A DNA stretch of 64,000 nt, taken from assembly GCA_963575745.1 (NCBI GenBank), contig CAUYUJ010012780.1, forward strand, positions 124,001 through 188,000. Reading direction: 5' to 3'. This DNA is from Prorocentrum cordatum (lineage: Eukaryota; Sar; Dinophyceae; Prorocentrales; Prorocentraceae). Positions 1 through 10,639 of this stretch are shown in pieces. The translations under genes were made by a program, and so were the position numbers. Below the pieces are notes generated by a model, which was given only the letters and a program-made list of their open reading frames with translations, did no database searches and had not been told where the DNA came from. Position 1 is the first letter of the stretch, and every line of letters begins with the position of its first letter.

Positions 1-1
1 A

Positions 2-298
2 TCAGTCACGATCGTGATGGGCCATCACCGTGATGGGGGGGATGTAAACCTTGGAAACCTGCAAAAAGGCGCACATTTCAGCTCTCGGTGAGGCCTGAAG
101 AGGGCCAAGGATATTACCATATAGTACAGTACATATTCCACTGGAGGTAAGCTGCGCGAACCCCCATCCAGCCCGAGCACACTCAAGCCAAATCAACAGT
201 TTCCTGCATGCGCCATGTGTGAACACGCGACCAGTGATCCCGTGGGGGTTGCCATACAGGACGTGCCACTCTGAGGAAACGACGCGGGGAGGCACCAT
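2..298 (-). pseudogene. LINE RNase H-like domain, partial at window edge
   Basis: The minus-strand reading contains FTHGAC, then RAGWGF, YGNILGPLQASPRAE and a following helix. This resembles the RNase H-like fold at the C-terminus of some LINE proteins, whose first strand normally reads FTDGS and whose second acidic residue lies in the SPRAE segment. The first aspartate is histidine here (FTHGA), so hydrolysis of the RNA strand would be lost. The domain is cut by the window start. It follows the zinc motif of the same element in order but not in the same frame. Confidence 0.55.
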
Positions 299-380
299 CT
301 GGAAGCACGAACGTCCTACTAACCCACGATCGCAGAGCCATGCACCTCGTTCTTTAGGTGGGAAGCCCCTGATATTAACA

Positions 381-560
381 TCTCGAAAATGGTGGAGTCG
401 CTTTTGCTACGTGCGAACACTCCCAGATGAAGTGGTGGCCGTCGCAAACTTCACAACCACATAGCGGACAGGTCACCTCGGCGCCGTATCCGCATTGCTT
501 GCGCCGATAGGGGGTCCACATTCCTCCAGCGATGATGGCGAGCAGAAGGCCTGCCTCTTG
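381..560 (-). pseudogene. LINE C-terminal zinc-binding motif
   Basis: Translating the minus strand from 560 gives an open stretch with GGMWTPYRR followed by CPLCG, then a histidine pair and WECSHV. The CxxC...H...C spacing with a WEC end is the zinc-binding segment found after the thumb in many non-LTR RT proteins, thought to contact RNA or DNA. It lies between the thumb region and the RNase H-like end, as expected. No initiating methionine is needed because this is an internal piece of a broken polyprotein. Confidence 0.6.
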
Positions 561-779
561 CTGCGTGGGCTTCCAGTTCCTATTGTGCTGTCCAGTGGGC
601 TCTGCCTGCGGCTCCTGATTAGGTCCTGGAGGTCAGCCTGGGAAACGCCACGATGAGGAGGGGGGCGCTCATGCCCGGGGAGACGAAGGACAGGTCCTAG
701 CCAATGCCCCCGCGGTTCCCGAGGAAGCATGGGCTCGGCAGAGCCCATGGGCCGACTGGCCCATCTTTGCCACAACCGC

Positions 780-1400
780 CTAAAGGCTTCTTCCCGAGCC
801 AGATGAAGTACAGTGGATGGGGGCGCCCCTGGCGAAGTCTATGGTGTCTCCGAGGTCGGTCTTGATCAAGTGCCCTGCCGGGGTCGCCCAATGAAGGTCC
901 CGAAGCACGAGTAGGCTGGCCCAGGCGGGACCTGAGACTTTCTTTCGCCCAGGGCTGAGACGCGGCGCGCAAGGTGCGCACGTGCTGCTGCCAAGCTTCC
1001 TGGAAAACTCCAACTGGAAACAAAAACACGATCGCGATAGAGAAGCACCCACTGGTAAACAGGCATGGCCCAGGCCATAACACGGGGATCGGAGTACGCG
1101 GTGGACTGCGCGCACGCTGTGAGCCACGCAGATGCAGCCCCACCAGGAGAGCGCCAAGATTGCCTGAGAACTTTACGCATCTTGGTACCAACTGCGGCGG
1201 GGCGCCGTGCACACCCACTCCGTAGGTCACGGTTGGCGGAATGGCCTGCCCAACGAAACGCGTTGAGACATGGCCCGCTCGACGCGCGGCCCGAGACCTA
1301 TGCGCACGAGCTGCCGTGGCACGCACTCTTGACCTGACCTTCATGTATTTGATGGGTTTCCCTGCGGCGATTTCGATCCGCGGGGCCTCCAGGGTGTTGC
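780..1400 (-). pseudogene. LINE RT thumb and C-terminal extension
   Basis: A basic helix (RVRATAARAHRSRAARRAG) is followed by IPPTVTYGVGVHGAPP, which matches the usual thumb segment with a basic helix and then the pattern TYG..V.G.PP. A neighbouring frame (1157-780) continues with GPAWASLLVLRDLHWATP and a D-G-D-T segment typical of the extension after the thumb in dinoflagellate LINE proteins. The two parts need a frameshift near 1170. Identification is by motif pattern only. Confidence 0.55.
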
Positions 1401-2314
1401 AGTAAACGCGCCCAAGACCTCGACGTTTGACACAAAGTAAACGACGGGTAACGTTCAGTTTGTTCCTCGCCGTCGGGAAGCCAAGTGTATCCAACGTGCA
1501 CCAATAATCGGAGAACCTTCGCGGTGTCCTCCAAGAGCCTGGACGCCGGGCCAAGGGTGGACAGGGTGATATCGTCGGCATACAGGTCGACCGAGCGCCC
1601 CACGATGGCAACGCGCGCAAACAAAGCGCCGAAGGGTGCGATCATGACGCACCGAAGGGAGCACATCGCGAATGCACGCCATGGCATGACCCCTCTGCGC
1701 GACCAAGTGGCCGCCGAAAAACATCCGCCCCACACGAGTGCCCCGGCACCTGGATACATCCTCAGCGCCAAAACAATCAACGGCCCAGGAAATCCAAACG
1801 CAGAGGCACCCAAGAACCATGGACCAGGGTAATGTGTCAAAACGCCTGGCGAGATCCACTACGGCGCGCAGTGAAGCGTGCTCGGTGTCGGCGGCAGGCT
1901 TGCCAGTTTCGCGCTGAACGAGCACTCTTGCTGCAGCGCCACTGGTGAATTTCTGCGCTCCGAGGGCCAAGTAGGCCCCGTGCAGCTTCGGGGCCCAATC
2001 TTGCACCCAAGAGAGCCTCGCTTTGGCCCAGACCCTATGCAGGGAGGGGAGGAGGGCTATCGGACGATCGCCCCCCGTTAGTTGAGCGAGAAGAACCGCG
2101 CGCCCGCTTCGGAGTAGCCCAGGCCAGGTCCCAAACGCCTCACACATACACACATATATATATATATATGTTTACGGTACTCCGTCACTGCAAGAGCCCT
2201 TTTAGAGACATGCCCCCAGTGGCGAAGTCGAAATCGGTCGGCCCCTGGTGCCGTGCGTCGTGAAACTTGCAACGCTGCGTATCGGAGATCGGCGATCTTC
2301 AGCAGCCCCTGCAT
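1298..2314 (-). pseudogene. LINE reverse transcriptase palm with YADD
   Basis: Three overlapping minus-strand frames carry RT blocks in order: TAPGADRFRLRHW (2314-2078), GGDRPIALLPSLHRVW and VVDLARRFDTLPW (2153-1455), then VDLYADDITL (1840-1298). YADD is encoded at 1571-1582, so the catalytic aspartates survive. The block before it, normally a G.PQG.PLS turn, is scrambled in this frame. Frame changes near 2150 and 1830 disable the protein. The first change coincides with the TA dinucleotide run at 2155-2170. Confidence 0.75.
2147..2172. repeat. CA/TA dinucleotide run in RT pseudogene
   Basis: An ACAC tract grades into (TA)n here, exactly where the RT reading frame shifts. Similar ACACATATATA runs occur at 3230-3249 and near 11568. 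Confidence 0.8.
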
Positions 2315-2816
2315 TCCCGCAGGAGCGTCGACCGCGGAGCCCAGGAGGTAGACCGCGAAAGCGCGCTTCGCGTGGGATCAAATTTGCGCCACCGGACCCC
2401 GCGAGGGCGATCCTCAATAAAGTCCGAAAGAAAGGTCTAGACACGAATGACTTTCCGAGGGCCCCCCAGAGATCGCAAGACGAACGTCGCGAACTCGATT
2501 TTCCAGCGTGCGGAGAGCCCGAGAATACGAGGCCCCTGCAAGCTGGCATCTGGCAAGGGCGCCACCTGCAGTCGGCGGTCGATACTTTGATCCACTAGAA
2601 CGGCCTTGATAATTATTTTGTTCTGCGGGGGCTTCGCGAAACATGGGGGCCAACTCAGCCTCGGCCCCGCCATGCGGCATGCGAGTCATCATGGTTGAAC
2701 GCGCCTGACGTTCCTGGGGGTGGGGGGGGATTGTTAACGAGCATCATCCGCCCATCAAATCCCCCCACGGTACCAATGGAGAACCTCTCTGCGTACTGAA
2801 GTTGATCTCGCCATCA

Positions 2817-3596
2817 TCATCGCGGGGGTCCTCGCGCACGCCTGCGGCAAGATGAGCTGGCAGGGCCTGAGGCCCAGCTAAGGCAGTGACTGCCTGCGCC
2901 CGCACACCCCCAGACAACTGAAATCGTAGGCATAAACGGGAACTCCGCCAGGCGCTCGGGGGCGCCCGCGCATGCCGCCGTGCAATCGGACGCGGGCACG
3001 CGGTCATCCAACGTGTGCGATCCAGTCTTGGGATCACGATAAGCACCCTGGGCTGGGACCACGCGGCGCCCTTGAAGTCGATCGCAAAATCCCGAGGCAC
3101 TGAGTTCAGTGGGCACCAAATTCCAATCCCCACCGGTCACGGAAATAATCTGATGACATGACAGATCGGACCCAAGTGTTTTGACCTTGCCCGCGTCGGG
3201 GCCACTGGGCGCAGGGCCTTGTTCAATGAATACACATATATATATATAGCCCCGGAGGAAGCCACGCCTGGGGCCAGCGCGAAGATGCGCGAAGACATCA
3301 TCTCCAGGAACCACCACGTAGGTGCCAACAACCGATTGTGCAGCAACTCCGATATGGGCACGAACAAATACGGCCACGCCCCCCTTACTAGAAAGTCCAT
3401 CACCAGACGCTACCCCTGTCATGAAAGGACGCGGTGCATCTGATGTAGGTAAAGCCATCCCCGATGACACGGCAGCATGCGCGATTCGGGTGGTCACCGG
3501 CGCACTCGAAGCAGCCCTACTGCCGGCTCCAGTCAGACCCACAAAGTGACCACTCGAACAACCAGCACTTTGAACTGATGGCCCAAACGGCATCAC
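2817..3596 (-). pseudogene. LINE AP-like endonuclease domain
   Basis: The minus-strand frame contains GGVAVFVRAHIGV, then RRGFLRG followed by an IYI stretch, and the signature GGDWNLVPTELSASGF. This is the GD.N block of the apurinic endonuclease that nicks target DNA for target-primed reverse transcription. A later TLDDRVPASD may correspond to the TIDY.L.S block. The N-terminal catalytic glutamate (QE.H) is not seen. The stretch around 3230-3249 is a TA run that changes length and phase. The domain is upstream of the RT, as in autonomous LINEs. Confidence 0.7.
3230..3249. repeat. TA run inside endonuclease pseudogene
   Basis: An ACACATATATATATATA run encodes alternating Ile-Tyr codons where related endonucleases have a short hydrophobic strand of similar composition. 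Confidence 0.7.
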
Positions 3597-4380
3597 CAGT
3601 CAAAACACGGATGCCATGAGGGCCATCCCGGTGAGCGATCGGAGGCAGCGAAAAGAAGTGTGAGCGGCAGCGTCCCGGACGGGACGGACGCGCGGCAGCG
3701 CCTGCCTCGGGGCGGCGGCGGGTGGCGGCGGTGGCGGTGGTGGTGGCGGTGGGTGGGTGGGGGGGGGGGGGGGGGGGCGGGGAAGGGGTGCGCAGGGTGC
3801 TCGGGGAGCTGCTCCCCTGCTCCCCACGTGGCCGACGCGCCGCCCCTCGTGGCAGACGGATCCCGCCCACGCTGCCCCGCCAGCAGCGGCGCGTTCTCCG
3901 CTCCTCGCGCCGACGGCAGCCCCAGAACAGGGGCTTGCGGCACTCGGAGGGCCCACGGGCCTCACGACTGCCACATAATCCACCGCCTCGCCACGTTGCG
4001 CTGAAGGCCCAACGGCAGCAGCACCCGACACAGTGAAACCATGAGGGCCATCCCGATGAGCGGCTGGGAGAAGCCCAGAAGTGCGTGTGACTGCGTCCCA
4101 AATGGGACGGTCGCGCGGCTGTGCCTGCCTCGGTGTGCGCGGGGGAGGGGGGGGGGGGGGTCGGGGTGCCCGGGGAGCTGCACCCCCCCCTCTCCGCCGC
4201 CACTCGCCCACCCCTGGCCAACGCCCCGCCCCCCGCGGCAGTCGGACCCCGCCCGCGCTGCCCCGCCAGCAGCGGCGCGCTCTCCGCTCCTCGCGCCGAC
4301 GGCAGCACCAGAACAGGGGCTCGCGGCACTCGGAGGGCCCGCGGGCCTCGCGACTGCCACCGCATCTACCGCCTCCGCCA
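3597..4380. repeat. Tandem duplication, ~390-425 bp unit
   Basis: Two adjacent units share CATGAGGGCCATCCCG (3615 and 4040) and CCCCGCCAGCAGCGGCGCG (3875 and 4261). Spacing is 425 bp on the left and 386 bp on the right; the difference falls around G-runs at 3758-3780 and 4150-4162. Open frames over it are rich in Ala, Pro, Arg and Gly and look compositional rather than coding. Confidence 0.85.
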
Positions 4381-4560
4381 GCTACTCGACCAGCAGCTGG
4401 ACTCACTGGCCCACGCGGCGACTCGGAGCCTGGTGGCCGCAATGGCACACAAGGACTTTGCGACCTGGCGCCCGTGGCGACAGAGCCTAGAGGCCGCCGC
4501 GGCACACTAGGACATTGCGATACGACGCCAGCCGAAGACGCTCCCCGACACGCTGTCCCC

Positions 4561-4848
4561 AGCCCAGGGGAGACACGTGCCTGGCCATCTGGGGGCGTAG
4601 CCGTCAACGTCATCCGACCAGCCGCTGACCCCAACCCAGGGGAGACGCATCCCTGGCCATCTGGGGAGGTCGCCGACGACGTCGCCCGACGCGCTGCTGC
4701 CCCCAGCCCAAAAGAGAATCATCCCTGGCAGCCTGGGGAGGCAGCCGCCGACGCCGTCCGACATGCGGTTGCCCCCAGCTCAAGGGAGACAGATCCCTGG
4801 CCATCTGGGGAAGTACAGAGCGGCGCGGGGGAGGTCGAAGCGCGAATG
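4561..4848. repeat. 72-bp minisatellite, 4 copies
   Basis: The motif CCTGGCCATCTGGGG recurs with repeat starts at 4561, 4633, 4705 and 4777, an exact 72-bp period. Because 72 is divisible by three, each frame reads a 24-residue repeat; on the plus strand these read P(S/N)P.E....PW.(P)SGEVA. Coding is possible but unproven: the flanking plus-strand frame stays open from 4081 to 5280, yet it begins in the low-complexity duplication. Confidence 0.9.
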
Positions 4849-5137
4849 ACAGGCGGCTGCGACGGCGAGCCGAAATCGCAAAGCACGTTCGTAAGATCAG
4901 CATCGGGAGCATCTTGCCTGGAACGGCCAGGGCTTATCACATTGCCAGCCTGCCAATCAGATCCGAGAGTAAGTCCACCATCCTCCTGCTCTGCAGATCG
5001 ACTGTCATCATCTGAATCGCCATCAGCCCGACGTGATCCTAAAACTGCATCGCGCAGAGGGAATAGCAGCAGGGCCGACAGAGGCCGAGAGGTCAATGTC
5101 GATGCAAAACGGCGCGTATGTCATGACCAAAGTGTGA

Positions 5138-6050
5138 TCAGCTCCTTGCGGGCTGCACGGCTGAAGGCCCCGATGAAATCGCTGGGGCGCGAGCAAGGTC
5201 ACGGTCAATCTCATCGTCCCGTGGGCGGTGCCCATGGGCAAGTCCAGGCTCTGCGGCGTCAGCACCTGCAGGAGCAGTGACATCCACGGCGCTGGCGGCA
5301 GCAGGCGGCACCCGCGGCTGGGCGACCTCGCACCTGGCGCGGGCATCGAGGGCGCGCTGCAGCTCGCCAAGGTGCATCGCGAGCGAGGAGAGAATTGCGG
5401 TGGCGTTGCCTGCGTTGACCGCAGCAGGTGCTGCAGCGACCACGCCCCGCATCCTCCCCGTGGCCTCCCGCAGACCTTCCGGCCCTGCGCCCTGGGCGCC
5501 CGCCGCGAGGACGGCCGCGCGGGCAGCTGCGACCTCCAGGTGAACTGCGCCAAGTTCTCTCTGGAGCGTCTCCAGCTCAGCCCTGTTCGTTCCGACATCC
5601 TTCTCGAGCGGATCCACGACCACCTTCGCGGCATCGAACTCACGCTGCCTAGAAGACTGGCGAACCAGAGTCCGACGCAGCATGTCGTCGGGCGTGCGCC
5701 CTGCCCGCTCTCGCTCTTCAGCAGCGGCGAGCTCACGGCGTGCACTCGAGAGGAGCTCGCGGCCACCCCCCGAACTGCAGGCGCCGCAGGGCGGCGACAG
5801 CCTTGCGGGCACGTGCGACCACGTCACCATCCCCAGCGGCAGCAGCGCCCGCAGCGGCATCAGGCCCCGCACTGCGCCTGGCGGGCCCCGCCGAGGCGCT
5901 GCGGGCCTGGCTTTGCGGCGCCTCGCCAGAAGGACCAGGTTGGCCTTGTCGATGCCGCCCGCACATGTGGCACCTCGCATTGGTTCTGACATTCCGTATG
6001 AACCCGCACTGTCTCGTGGCGATGCCAACCCGGCGATTGCGATCGCGGCC
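5138..6050 (-). pseudogene. LINE ORF1-like coiled-coil protein remnant
   Basis: The minus-strand frame holds a long heptad-like helix, with segments such as ARRELAAAEERERAGRTP and AELETLQRELGAVHLEVA, followed by an Ala/Pro-rich tail ending at 5138. Its layout and composition match the coiled coil at 13386-14078, which directly precedes an endonuclease. I therefore read it as an ORF1-type nucleic-acid chaperone piece. A CHMCG fragment in another frame near 5965 hints at a lost zinc knuckle upstream. No endonuclease is recognisable downstream. The open frame extends to 6787 only through low-complexity sequence. Confidence 0.45.
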
Positions 6051-6854
6051 GCGGCCACGACCCTCGCCAGAGCTCGCGCCATCGGGCCGAGGGCCTCAGC
6101 TGCGGCCATCCCTTCCCATCGGCAGGCGGGGGCGGTGGTAGCCCGAGGGCAAGTCGAAGCCCGAACTAAGCCGCAGCCTGCGACGCGCGAGAGCACGATG
6201 CCTGCGCAGTCGCCTGTGCCAGGCTGGCGAACGTGTCCTTTTGACTGCTGGCGCGGAAGGCCGCACTCCAGCCGAGGGCCCTCCTCCCTCGCGGGCGGGG
6301 ATAAGGGGCGGCAGCCGCTCGGCAGGCACTGGCCTGCTGCGGCTGCGTCGCGCCAGGCGGCAACGCCTGGGGCTGGGGGTTCCCCGTGGCGGGCTCCCGC
6401 GCCCCCGCGGGCAAAATGGTTGCGGGGGGGCGAAGGGGGGGAGCCACCTGGAAGGAGGGAGGGAGAGGGAGGAGGTGGATGGGGAGAAGGCGGGGGGATG
6501 GGAGGGAAGAAAAGGGGAGGGAGGGACAGGGAAAAGGGAGAGGACCGGAGGGACGGGGGGGCGAACGAGGAAGCAAAGTCCCACCAGCCCTCAGGGCGCC
6601 GGTGGTCTAGAGAGTTTCCTCTTTCCCCCCCCCCCTCCCCTTCGGGGAAGGGTTTATCACTGTTCCCTATTAAGAAACACCCCCTCCCCCAGGCGACTGG
6701 GGGCCAACCAGGGTCCATGACAACACCCCCCCACCATCCTTTGCAAAAAACAATGCGAACCACACTCTGCCTCCAAATTCGGAACATTCGCAGCCAACCC
6801 GATGCGGCCCCCCCCCACCATCCGTGTCAAAAAAACAATACACGTAGTACACTT

Positions 6855-6981
6855 GGCGGCGGCGGTGGCTGCGGCGGCTGCGGCGGCGGCGGCGGCTGCG
6901 GCGGCTGCGGCGGCGGCGGCGGCGGCGGTGGCGGTGGCGGTGGCGGCAGCGGCTGCGGCGGCGGCGGCGGTTTGGCAGCGG

Positions 6982-7073
<92 letters not shown>

Positions 7074-7086
7074 GGGGCAGGCGGCA

Positions 7087-7123
<37 letters not shown>

Positions 7124-7191
7124 TCAGGCGGCGGCGGGCGGCGGCGGCGGCGGCGGTGCCGGTGGCGGCAGCGGGCTGCAGCGGTTTGGCA

Positions 7192-7228
<37 letters not shown>

Positions 7229-7385
7229 CAGCGGTGGCGGCGGGGCGGCGGCGGCGGCGGCGGCGGCTCAGGCGGCGGCGGCGGCAGGCGGCGGCGGCGG
7301 CGGCGGCGGCGGCAGCGGCAGGCGGCGGCGGCGGGCACCGGCGGCGGCAGCTGCGGCGGCGGCGGCGGATTCGCCCCCAGTAGCT
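6855..7385. repeat. ~530-bp GGC/GCG trinucleotide tract
   Basis: Nearly uninterrupted GGC repeats with occasional GGT, GCT, CAG and CAGGC variants. All six frames are open as poly-Ala, poly-Gly or poly-Arg, so long frames here are artefacts of composition. The G-rich strand could form quadruplex or hairpin structures. Confidence 0.97.
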
Positions 7386-7719
7386 GCCCATCCAAAGACG
7401 ACTGCTGAATATGTTCAGGCTCGGGCCAGACTCGGGTGCTACGTATGTGTTGGGAGGGCGGGTGGGAGTGAGCGAGACGGCTTGCGGGCGGAGAGGGGGT
7501 CTTGACCCCTCCCCCTACCCCCTCCCCTGGACCTGGACGGGGGGTTCCGCGGGTCGCTGGGGCGTCCAAAGATGGCCCAAGACGGCTCCAAGAGCGAAAA
7601 GGCGGGAACGCAAAAAACATTGTTTTCCCTAGGTTTTGGAAGGATGTTGGCCTCTTTGGGGGCCCAAGGGGCACTCTAGAGGGGCAACGCTAATTCCCCC
7701 CCCCTTCTGTGATAGATCT

Positions 7720-7950
7720 CCTCCAACATGGCCCCAAGAACGCCCCGAGGGCTCCCAAGAGCGCCCAAAGAGAGCCCCAAGAGCGCCCCAAGAGGGCCCC
7801 AAGAGGCCCCAAGAGGCGCCCAAGAGGCCTCCAGGAGGCTCCCAAGAGACCCCCAAGAAGCCCCAACGGGCTCCCCGAGATACGCAAGAGGCCCCCAGGA
7901 CCGCCAAGATGCCCCAAAGACGGCCCAAGAGGCCCCCAAGCTCGCCATTG
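7720..7950. repeat. CCCCAAGAGGC-type degenerate array
   Basis: A run of units close to GCCCCAAGAG at roughly 11-12 bp spacing. The same family recurs at 14830-15360, 15480-15600 (reverse orientation), 23150-23690, 34960-36960 (reverse) and 56395-56770. The array is preceded at 7617-7650 by a CTAGGTTTTGGAAGGATG segment that resembles 15010-15035. Confidence 0.85.
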
Positions 7951-8250
7951 TCCTCCTCCTCCTCCTCCTCCTCCTCCTCATCATCATCATCATCATCATC
8001 ATCATCAACATCATCATCCTCTGTTTCTTCCTCCTCCCTCCTCCCCCTCCATCGCCTCCTCCTCCTTCTCCTCCTCCTCCTCCTCCTTTCCTTCTCCTCC
8101 TTCTCGCCCTCCACGTTCTCGCCCTCCTCCATCTCCTCATCCACATCTTCCTCCTCCTCCTCTTCCCCCTCCTCGTCCTGCTCCTCCTCCTCCTGCTCCT
8201 CCTCTTCCTCCTCCTACTCCGACGACGACTCCTCCTCCTCCTACATCCTC
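7950..8250. repeat. TCC/ATC pyrimidine-rich microsatellite
   Basis: Long (TCC)n with an internal (ATC)n block at about 7978-8008 and a GACGACGAC patch near 8221. Serine- or glutamate-rich open frames follow from the repeat. Confidence 0.95.
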
Positions 8251-8299
8251 TCCCTCTTGGGGTATATGGCGGCTTACCCCGCCCTTTGTTCTTCTGCAT

Positions 8300-9540
8300 G
8301 CCCCGCCACTTCCCTCATCACCTCCACTCCCCTGGGACTCATTTCTGGACGGGCTGATGGGGATATGCGAAGCGTTTAGAATTTCCTGGGGGCCCACGGG
8401 GCCAGGGGCCCTTGGAACCCTGGCAGGGAACTGCCGCGACGATTGTAAGTCCACACGTCGGTCGGAAGGAATCCATAACACAAAGGCAGGAAGGCGGATA
8501 AAGCAGCTTGGGTTCAGGCCCTCCCATATGATAATAACAACACACATCAAAACAATGCCGAGTCTTGAAGCAGGCAGGCGCTAGAATTAGATCGGGATCT
8601 CGGAGTCCAGAATTACCGACGTTCAACGACCGACACGCGCAGGCACATACAGACACGTGTGGAATGCACAAACGATCCGTCAAACGCAGAGGCACTTGTA
8701 TCACGTGTGCAAGGCTCCCACACGGCCTACACGCACACAGAAACTCGTGTCAATGGAAATGCCGCGGCGGAGGCGACCGGGCCTGGCCGCTTGAACAGGA
8801 GCACGCTGCAAGTTGTCTGTCGTACACGTTCTGGTCACTCGTGTGGCTCCAATTGGGCATAACAAATGTCGATCGTCCCATGACGATATGTTCGACAAAA
8901 CCAATGGCCGTCACCACGACATTCGCCGTCCTCATCCGCTTTGTGTGTCGCGAGAAGCCACGCCGAACTGCCCACCTCCCCTCCAACTTGTCCCTCCTCC
9001 TCAGTTCGCATCATTTCAGCCAGCCTGTCCTCGTCCCCTCCTCCCAGAGCCAGAGACTGGATGTTAGCGTCGGGCGCAGGGAGAGACCACGAGAACAATG
9101 AGGACACCATCACACACTTGTTTCTGGCACAGCACATCGCTCAGCTCATCCGCTGGGGTCGTCAGACGTCTGCATCGGCGGAGACGGAGCGAGGCCATCT
9201 CGCACGAGGACCTTCTGGGGCCACGTGCCTGGCGAGCTTCGAAAAAGGATCATTCCGATGCGCTCTTCGTGGAGGTCATCCGCGCATTCCTGCGGCGGTA
9301 GCCTCTAGAATATTCAACAGGCATTTGGCAAAACGACATTGACCACCGACATGCCACTTGCAAAACAAATTGCAACCTCGCCAATCAGCGAGGAATCGAC
9401 GCGAGGGAATCGAGGCGAAGCTGCTCATCCCGGAACACTCGGGAGGGAATGGCTGAGCAGCCATACCAAGCCGCTACGCGCCCGTCCTTTGGGTGGGTAT
9501 CGACCCCAACAAAGCTGGGAAACGATACCTATGACTTGAA
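8300..9540. other. No gene recognised
   Basis: Mixed-composition sequence with only short open frames. I see no domain motif, RNA gene or element ends. Confidence 0.6.
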
Positions 9541-9544
9541 CGCC

Positions 9545-9670
9545 CGAAATGGGTTACGGAAAAACACTGCGTACGATGCGGGACAAGACATGTTGCCTAA
9601 CACTGACAGCGCCCGCTGTTGGCCGGGCGGCCTTCTGTCTCCAGGGGGACAACATCCGCGGCGACGCCGA
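9545..9670 (+). mobile_element. MITE1 fragment (left end)
   Basis: Begins CGCCCGAAATGGGTTACGG and continues with TGTTGCC, GCCCGCTGTTGG and GGCCTTCTGTCTC, matching the left and middle of the elements at 36247 and 50973. The right inverted terminus is missing. Confidence 0.7.
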
Positions 9671-9744
9671 CACGAACCTGCCGTCAGTCGCCGATCCCGT
9701 TATTTCTGTACCCAGCTCGTTCGTTCCGACGTGAAGATCGGCCT

Positions 9745-9920
9745 GGCGCTGTGCAGTCGCCGTCGCCGCCTCGTCGCCGCCCGTTGTCTGAGCCTGGGGG
9801 TCGGCCCGGCGGCTATGTCGTCGCCGTCGCCGCCCCGTCCCGCCAGTCCTCTGGGCCAGGGGGTCTGTCTGACGGCTATGCTGTCGCCGTCGCCACCCAC
9901 ACGCTTTGCACCACATAGTG
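9745..9920. repeat. 63-bp tandem repeat, ~2.5 copies
   Basis: GGCTATG(T/C)(C/T)GTCGCCGTCGCC occurs at 9811 and 9874, a 63-bp period, with a weaker copy to the left. The period keeps frame but no protein family is recognisable. Confidence 0.75.
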
Positions 9921-10545
9921 CTCCACATCGAATGCACAGCAAGGCTCTCATGTTCTAAAAGAGTATTCGGATCGATCCCCCCTATGGACTTAACGCATGG
10001 TGTTTTCGTATTGCACGTTACATCTGATCATCCATCACACAAATGAATTCGTACCGGGCAAAGCAAGGCCTTATCGCCCCCCGACCCCATCCACTGCAAC
10101 ACGTACAATGCGCGCGCACTCGTTTAGTGAAAACCAACAATTCCCAACACAAGAAATTACGAATGATGGGACGACGTGCATACGCGCGCGTCGTCGCGCT
10201 CGGAAGCCGAAATCTTTCAAACACAATAGGTTTCGTAAGGATGTCAACATCGACTCCCCCCGAAAATAGAGTCACACCTATGGTTTTGCAACACCAACTT
10301 CCAAACAAAACATGCGCGCACGCTCTTGCGAATGCTTAAGAGCACCATCCGTCTTTCGACAGTTTCATCATGGCTCCAAGATGGCCCCCAATGTGACACA
10401 ATGACCACCCAGATGGCAGATCACAGCCGAAGGTGGCGCAGGATCGCCTTCGACCTACCTCCGAGAGGCCCCAGGACGGCTCCAAGTGCCCTCGGCGTCA
10501 TGCAAGAAACCCAAAACGAAAAACGAATGGGGCATCCAAGGGCGC

Positions 10546-10632
10546 AAGAGGAGGAGAGAGAAGAGGAGGAGGAGGAGGAGGAGGAGGAGGCGGAGGCGGA
10601 GGCGGAGGAGGAGGAGGAGGAGGAGCAACGAT
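10546..10632. repeat. GAG/GGC trinucleotide run
   Basis: (GAG)n grading into GGCGGA and back, giving compositional poly-Glu/poly-Arg frames. Confidence 0.95.
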
Positions 10633-10639
10633 CGTCCCA

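Larger units (their letters stand above)
1..3600 (-). mobile_element. Degenerate LINE (non-LTR retrotransposon), ORF2 remnant
   Basis: Reading the minus strand from 3600 down to 1, pieces of one non-LTR polyprotein appear in the expected order: endonuclease (3596-2817), RT fingers and palm (2314-1298), thumb and C-terminal extension (1400-780), a CPLCG-type zinc motif (560-381) and an RNase H-like end (298-2) that runs off the window. No single frame stays open; the pieces sit in different frames, so the element is a decayed pseudogene. The domain order resembles RT proteins I know from dinoflagellate genomes. The 5' end is not defined; ORF1 is not seen. About 2320-2800 probably belongs to the endonuclease-RT linker but carries no motif I can name. 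Confidence 0.75.

Noticed and set aside
3517-4634. Long Pro/Ala/Arg-rich open frames on the minus strand
   Set aside because: They cover the tandem duplication and G-runs, and composition changes with the repeat; no motif supports a protein.
5682-7505. 607-codon plus-strand open frame and its long minus-strand counterpart
   Set aside because: More than half is the GGC tract and purine-rich filler, open in all frames; no domain is present.
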